Shown piece by piece: positions 61,055 to 64,000 of a stretch of 64,000 bases of DNA. The position numbers and the translations under genes were made by a program. The notes beneath the pieces were generated by a model. That model searched no databases and was not told the DNA's origin. It saw nothing but the letters and a program-made list of their open reading frames with translations. How positions within the stretch are numbered: position 1 is the first letter of the stretch; each line of letters starts with the position of its first letter. Source of the DNA: a bacterium (lineage in GTDB: Bacteria; Pseudomonadota; Alphaproteobacteria; Rhodobacterales; Rhodobacteraceae); the NCBI GenBank assembly GCA_016124195.1, contig WGOE01000006.1:248001-312000 (forward strand), written 5' to 3'.

Positions 61055-64000
61055 ATGTCGATCAAGGCGTCCATCTATCACCTGACCCATTACAAATACG
61101 ACCGCCCGGTCATCCTTGGCCCGCAGGTCATCCGGCTGAGGCCCGCGCCGCACAGCCGCACCAAGGTGATATCGCACAGCCTCAAGGTCTCGCCCGACAA
61201 GCATTTCGTCAACCACCAGCAGGACCCGTTCGGCAACTGGCTGGCGCGCTTCGTCTTTCCCGAGCCTGTGACCGAGTTCAAGATCGAGGTCGATCTTGTC
61301 GCCGACATGACGGTCTACAACCCCTTCGATTTCTTCGTCGAGGATTATGCGGAATACTGGCCCTTCACCTATGCCGCGGACCTGACCGAGGATCTGGAGA
61401 TCTACCGCCGCGCCGCGCCTGTCGGCCCCGCGCTGGAGGCCTTCCTCAAGGCCGTGCCGCGCACCAGGACCCGCACCACCGATTTCGTGGTGATGCTGAA
61501 TGCCATGGTGGCGGGCAAGGTCCGCTACACGATCCGGATGGAGCCCGGCGTGCAGACGCCCGAGGAAACCCTGACGGTTGGCAGCGGCTCCTGCCGCGAT
61601 TCCTCGTGGCTTCTGGTGCAGGCGCTGCGCCATTTCGGTTTTGCCGCAAGGTTCGTGTCGGGCTATCTGATCCAGTTGAAACCCGACCTCAAGGCGCTGG
61701 ACGGGCCTTCGGGGACCGAGGTCGATTTCACCGACCTGCATGCCTGGGTCGAGGTCTATATCCCCGGGGCGGGCTGGATCGGGCTTGACCCGACCTCGGG
61801 CCTTCTGGCGGGGGAAAGCCATATCCCGCTCGCCGCCACGCCGCATTACCGTTCGGCCGCGCCGATATCGGGCGTGGCGAGCTTTGCCGAGGTCGATTTC
61901 GCCTTTGACATGAAAGTGACGCGGGTCGCCGAACATCCGCGCATCACCAAGCCGTTTTCGGATGAAAGCTGGGCCGAACTGGATGCGCTGGGCCGCAAGG
62001 TCGACGCGGTCTTGCAGGCCGCCGATGTGCGCCTGACCATGGGGGGCGAGCCGACCTTCGTGTCGATCGACGATTATCAGGGCGAGGAATGGAACACCGG
62101 CGCCGTGGGCCCGACCAAGCGCATCCTGGCCGACCAGCTGATCCGCCGCCTGCGGGCCCGTTTCGCGCCGGGCGGCTTTCTGCATTACGGGCAGGGCAAG
62201 TGGTATCCGGGCGAGACGCTGCCGCGCTGGACCTTCTCGCTTTACTGGCGCACCGATGGCCAGCCGGTCTGGCAGAACCCCGGCCTGATCGCCGAAGAGG
62301 GCGCGCAGACGGGTGTGACGCCGCTGGATGCGCAGGAGCTTTTACGCGAGATCGCAGCCGAACTGGAGGTTGAGGAAGACTGCATCCTGCCCGCCTACGA
62401 GGACACCGCCACCTGGCTCGTCAAGGAGGCGAACCTGCCCGAAAACGTCACCCCTGCCAATTCGCATCTGAAGGACGCCGAGGCGCGTCACAGGCTGGCG
62501 ACCGTCTTCAACCGCGGCCTTGGCAATCCTTCGGGCTTTGTCCTGCCGGTGCAAAGCTGGCAGGGCCGCGCCACTGGCCGGCGCTGGCGGACCGAGCGCT
62601 GGCGTCTGCGGCGCGGTTACATGTTCCTTGTGCCCGGCGACAGCCCGGTGGGCTACCGCCTGCCGCTCGACAGCCTGCCGTGGATCCCGGCCTCGGCCTA
62701 TCCCTATATCAACCCGATGGACCCCACGATCGAGCGCGCGCCCCTGCCGCCGGTGGCCCCGCTTGACCCCGAACGCAAAAGCCAACCCGCGCAGAATCTG
62801 GTGGCGAGCTTCGTGGCTAATGCGCCGCAGGGCGCGCAGGTGCAGCAGGGCAGCCCGGTGGCAGAGGTCGACGGCTATATCCGCACGGCCCTGTCGGTCG
62901 AACCGCGCGACGGGCGGCTTTGCGTCTTCATGCCGCCGGTGGTGAGCCTTGAGGATTACCTCGACCTTCTGCATGCCGCCGAGGCCGCGGCCCACCGGCT
63001 GGGCCTGCCCGTCCACATCGAAGGCTATGCCCCGCCGCAGGACCCCCGCCTGAACGTGATCCGCGTGGCGCCCGATCCCGGCGTGATCGAGGTCAACATC
63101 CACCCCGCCCGCAGCTGGGAGGACTGTGTCGCCATCACCACCGGCGTCTATGAGGATGCCCGCCAGACCCGGCTTGGCGCCGACAAGTTCATGATCGACG
63201 GAAAGCATGCCGGCACCGGCGGCGGCAATCATGTCGTGGTGGGCGGGGCCAGCACCAACGACAGTCCCTTCCTGCGCCGGCCCGACCTTCTGGCCAGCCT
63301 GATCCTGCACTGGAACCGGCATCCGTCGCTGTCTTACCTTTTCTCCGGCCTCTTCATCGGGCCGACTTCGCAGGCGCCGCGCATGGACGAGGCGCGCCAC
63401 GATGCGCTTTACGAGATGGAGATTGCCCTCGCCCAGATCCCCGCGCCGGGGCGTGGCATGGCGCCGCCCCCCTGGCTCGTGGACCGGCTCTTGCGCAACA
63501 TGCTGACCGACAGCACCGGCAACACCCACCGGGCAGAGATCTGCATCGACAAGCTCTATTCCCCTGACGGGCCGACCGGCCGGCTGGGCTTGGTCGAATT
63601 CCGCGGCTTCGAGATGCCGCCCGATGCGCGGATGAGCCTCGCGCAGCAGCTTCTCCTCCGCGCGCTGATCGCACGGTTCTGGACGGCGCCCCTGACCGGC
63701 GACATGGTGCGCTGGGGCACGGCGCTGCATGACCGCTTCATGCTGCCGCATTACGTCTGGGCCGATTTCCAGGACGTTCTGGCCGATCTGCGCGCTCATG
63801 GTTTTGCCATGCAGGAGGACTGGTTCAAGGCGCAGGCCGAATTCCGCTTTCCCTTCTGCGGCGAGGTCACCTGCGAAGGCGTGCATCTGGAACTGAAACA
63901 GGCGCTGGAGCCCTGGCATGTGCTGGGCGAGACCGGCGCCCTGGGTGGCACGGTGCGCTATACCGACAGTTCGACCGAACGGCTTCAGGTCAAGCTGTCG
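61055..64000 (+). CDS. transglutaminase-like protein fused to DUF2126, 3' end outside window
   Basis: 982 codons are visible and the frame is still open at the right edge. The ATG follows GACGGAGG. Residues 1-90 form the bacterial transglutaminase N-terminal domain ([21 protein letters not shown]), then a papain-like core with Cys in [20 protein letters not shown] (about 179), His in [12 protein letters not shown] and Asp in GLDPTSGL. From about residue 320 the DUF2126 region follows: [21 protein letters not shown] and [24 protein letters not shown]. Such proteins are cytoplasmic and usually sit beside alpha-E/circularly permuted ATP-grasp genes. Function is unproven. Confidence 0.93.
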   Translation, partial: MSIKASIYHLTHYKYDRPVILGPQVIRLRPAPHSRTKVISHSLKVSPDKHFVNHQQDPFGNWLARFVFPEPVTEFKIEVDLVADMTVYNPFDFFVEDYAEYWPFTYAADLTEDLEIYRRAAPVGPALEAFLKAVPRTRTRTTDFVVMLNAMVAGKVRYTIRMEPGVQTPEETLTVGSGSCRDSSWLLVQALRHFGFAARFVSGYLIQLKPDLKALDGPSGTEVDFTDLHAWVEVYIPGAGWIGLDPTSGLLAGESHIPLAATPHYRSAAPISGVASFAEVDFAFDMKVTRVAEHPRITKPFSDESWAELDALGRKVDAVLQAADVRLTMGGEPTFVSIDDYQGEEWNTGAVGPTKRILADQLIRRLRARFAPGGFLHYGQGKWYPGETLPRWTFSLYWRTDGQPVWQNPGLIAEEGAQTGVTPLDAQELLREIAAELEVEEDCILPAYEDTATWLVKEANLPENVTPANSHLKDAEARHRLATVFNRGLGNPSGFVLPVQSWQGRATGRRWRTERWRLRRGYMFLVPGDSPVGYRLPLDSLPWIPASAYPYINPMDPTIERAPLPPVAPLDPERKSQPAQNLVASFVANAPQGAQVQQGSPVAEVDGYIRTALSVEPRDGRLCVFMPPVVSLEDYLDLLHAAEAAAHRLGLPVHIEGYAPPQDPRLNVIRVAPDPGVIEVNIHPARSWEDCVAITTGVYEDARQTRLGADKFMIDGKHAGTGGGNHVVVGGASTNDSPFLRRPDLLASLILHWNRHPSLSYLFSGLFIGPTSQAPRMDEARHDALYEMEIALAQIPAPGRGMAPPPWLVDRLLRNMLTDSTGNTHRAEICIDKLYSPDGPTGRLGLVEFRGFEMPPDARMSLAQQLLLRALIARFWTAPLTGDMVRWGTALHDRFMLPHYVWADFQDVLADLRAHGFAMQEDWFKAQAEFRFPFCGEVTCEGVHLELKQALEPWHVLGETGALGGTVRYTDSSTERLQVKLS

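Overview
The window is high-GC DNA from an alphaproteobacterium, most likely of the Rhodobacteraceae/Paracoccaceae. Support comes from the split, circularly permuted tmRNA gene, the alpha-type SspB, the small proteins around fumC (DUF4169, ribbon-helix-helix), the TakP-like TRAP protein and the many TRAP/ABC uptake genes. No tRNA, rRNA, CRISPR array, prophage or insertion sequence was found.

Layout. 1-10.6 kb: mostly minus-strand housekeeping genes: a cut hydrolase-like membrane protein, ccdA, a divergent TusA-like gene, rne with a long leader, then a conserved block reading sspB, methyltransferase, fumC, DUF4169 and two small genes, with chrA upstream. A two-piece ssrA (tmRNA) sits at 10.25-10.51 kb. 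10.6-17.2 kb: single genes (flavodoxin-fold oxidoreductase, orphan PotD-like binding protein, PLP enzyme, voltage-gated-type ion channel, ClpS, secreted phosphoesterase). 17.2-22 kb: a ribose-type ABC operon with its own LacI regulator. 22-24.2 kb: a divergent LysR/EamA pair.

24.2-33.6 kb: a catabolic island. A GntR regulator and a Gfo/Idh/MocA dehydrogenase face a six-gene operon: SsuD-type flavin monooxygenase, YdhF-type aldo/keto reductase, flavin reductase and a complete TRAP transporter. A ketopantoate-reductase-like gene follows. The three enzymes match the enzyme set of oxidative sulfosugar desulfonation (the sulfo-SMO type), but uptake is by TRAP and no sulfoquinovosidase is present. 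This is the best candidate for a little-described pathway here.

33.6-47.1 kb: an RTX protein, an Aer-like PAS protein and a complete compact type II secretion operon gspD-E-F-G-H-I-J-K-L-M-(C/N)-O. Next come a Tat-exported molybdenum hydroxylase pair (47.5-50.2 kb), manC (50.7-52.2 kb), and a TakP-like TRAP system whose binding-protein gene converges on its permease genes (52.4-55.9 kb).

55.9-60 kb: a decaying amino-acid/hydantoin-type locus: intact HpcH/HpaI aldolase and FAD oxidoreductase genes flanked by wrecked hyuA, hyuB and an unidentified fragment. Two of the lesions are 13-bp tandem duplications. 60-64 kb: an EamA transporter and a very large transglutaminase/DUF2126 protein that runs off the window.
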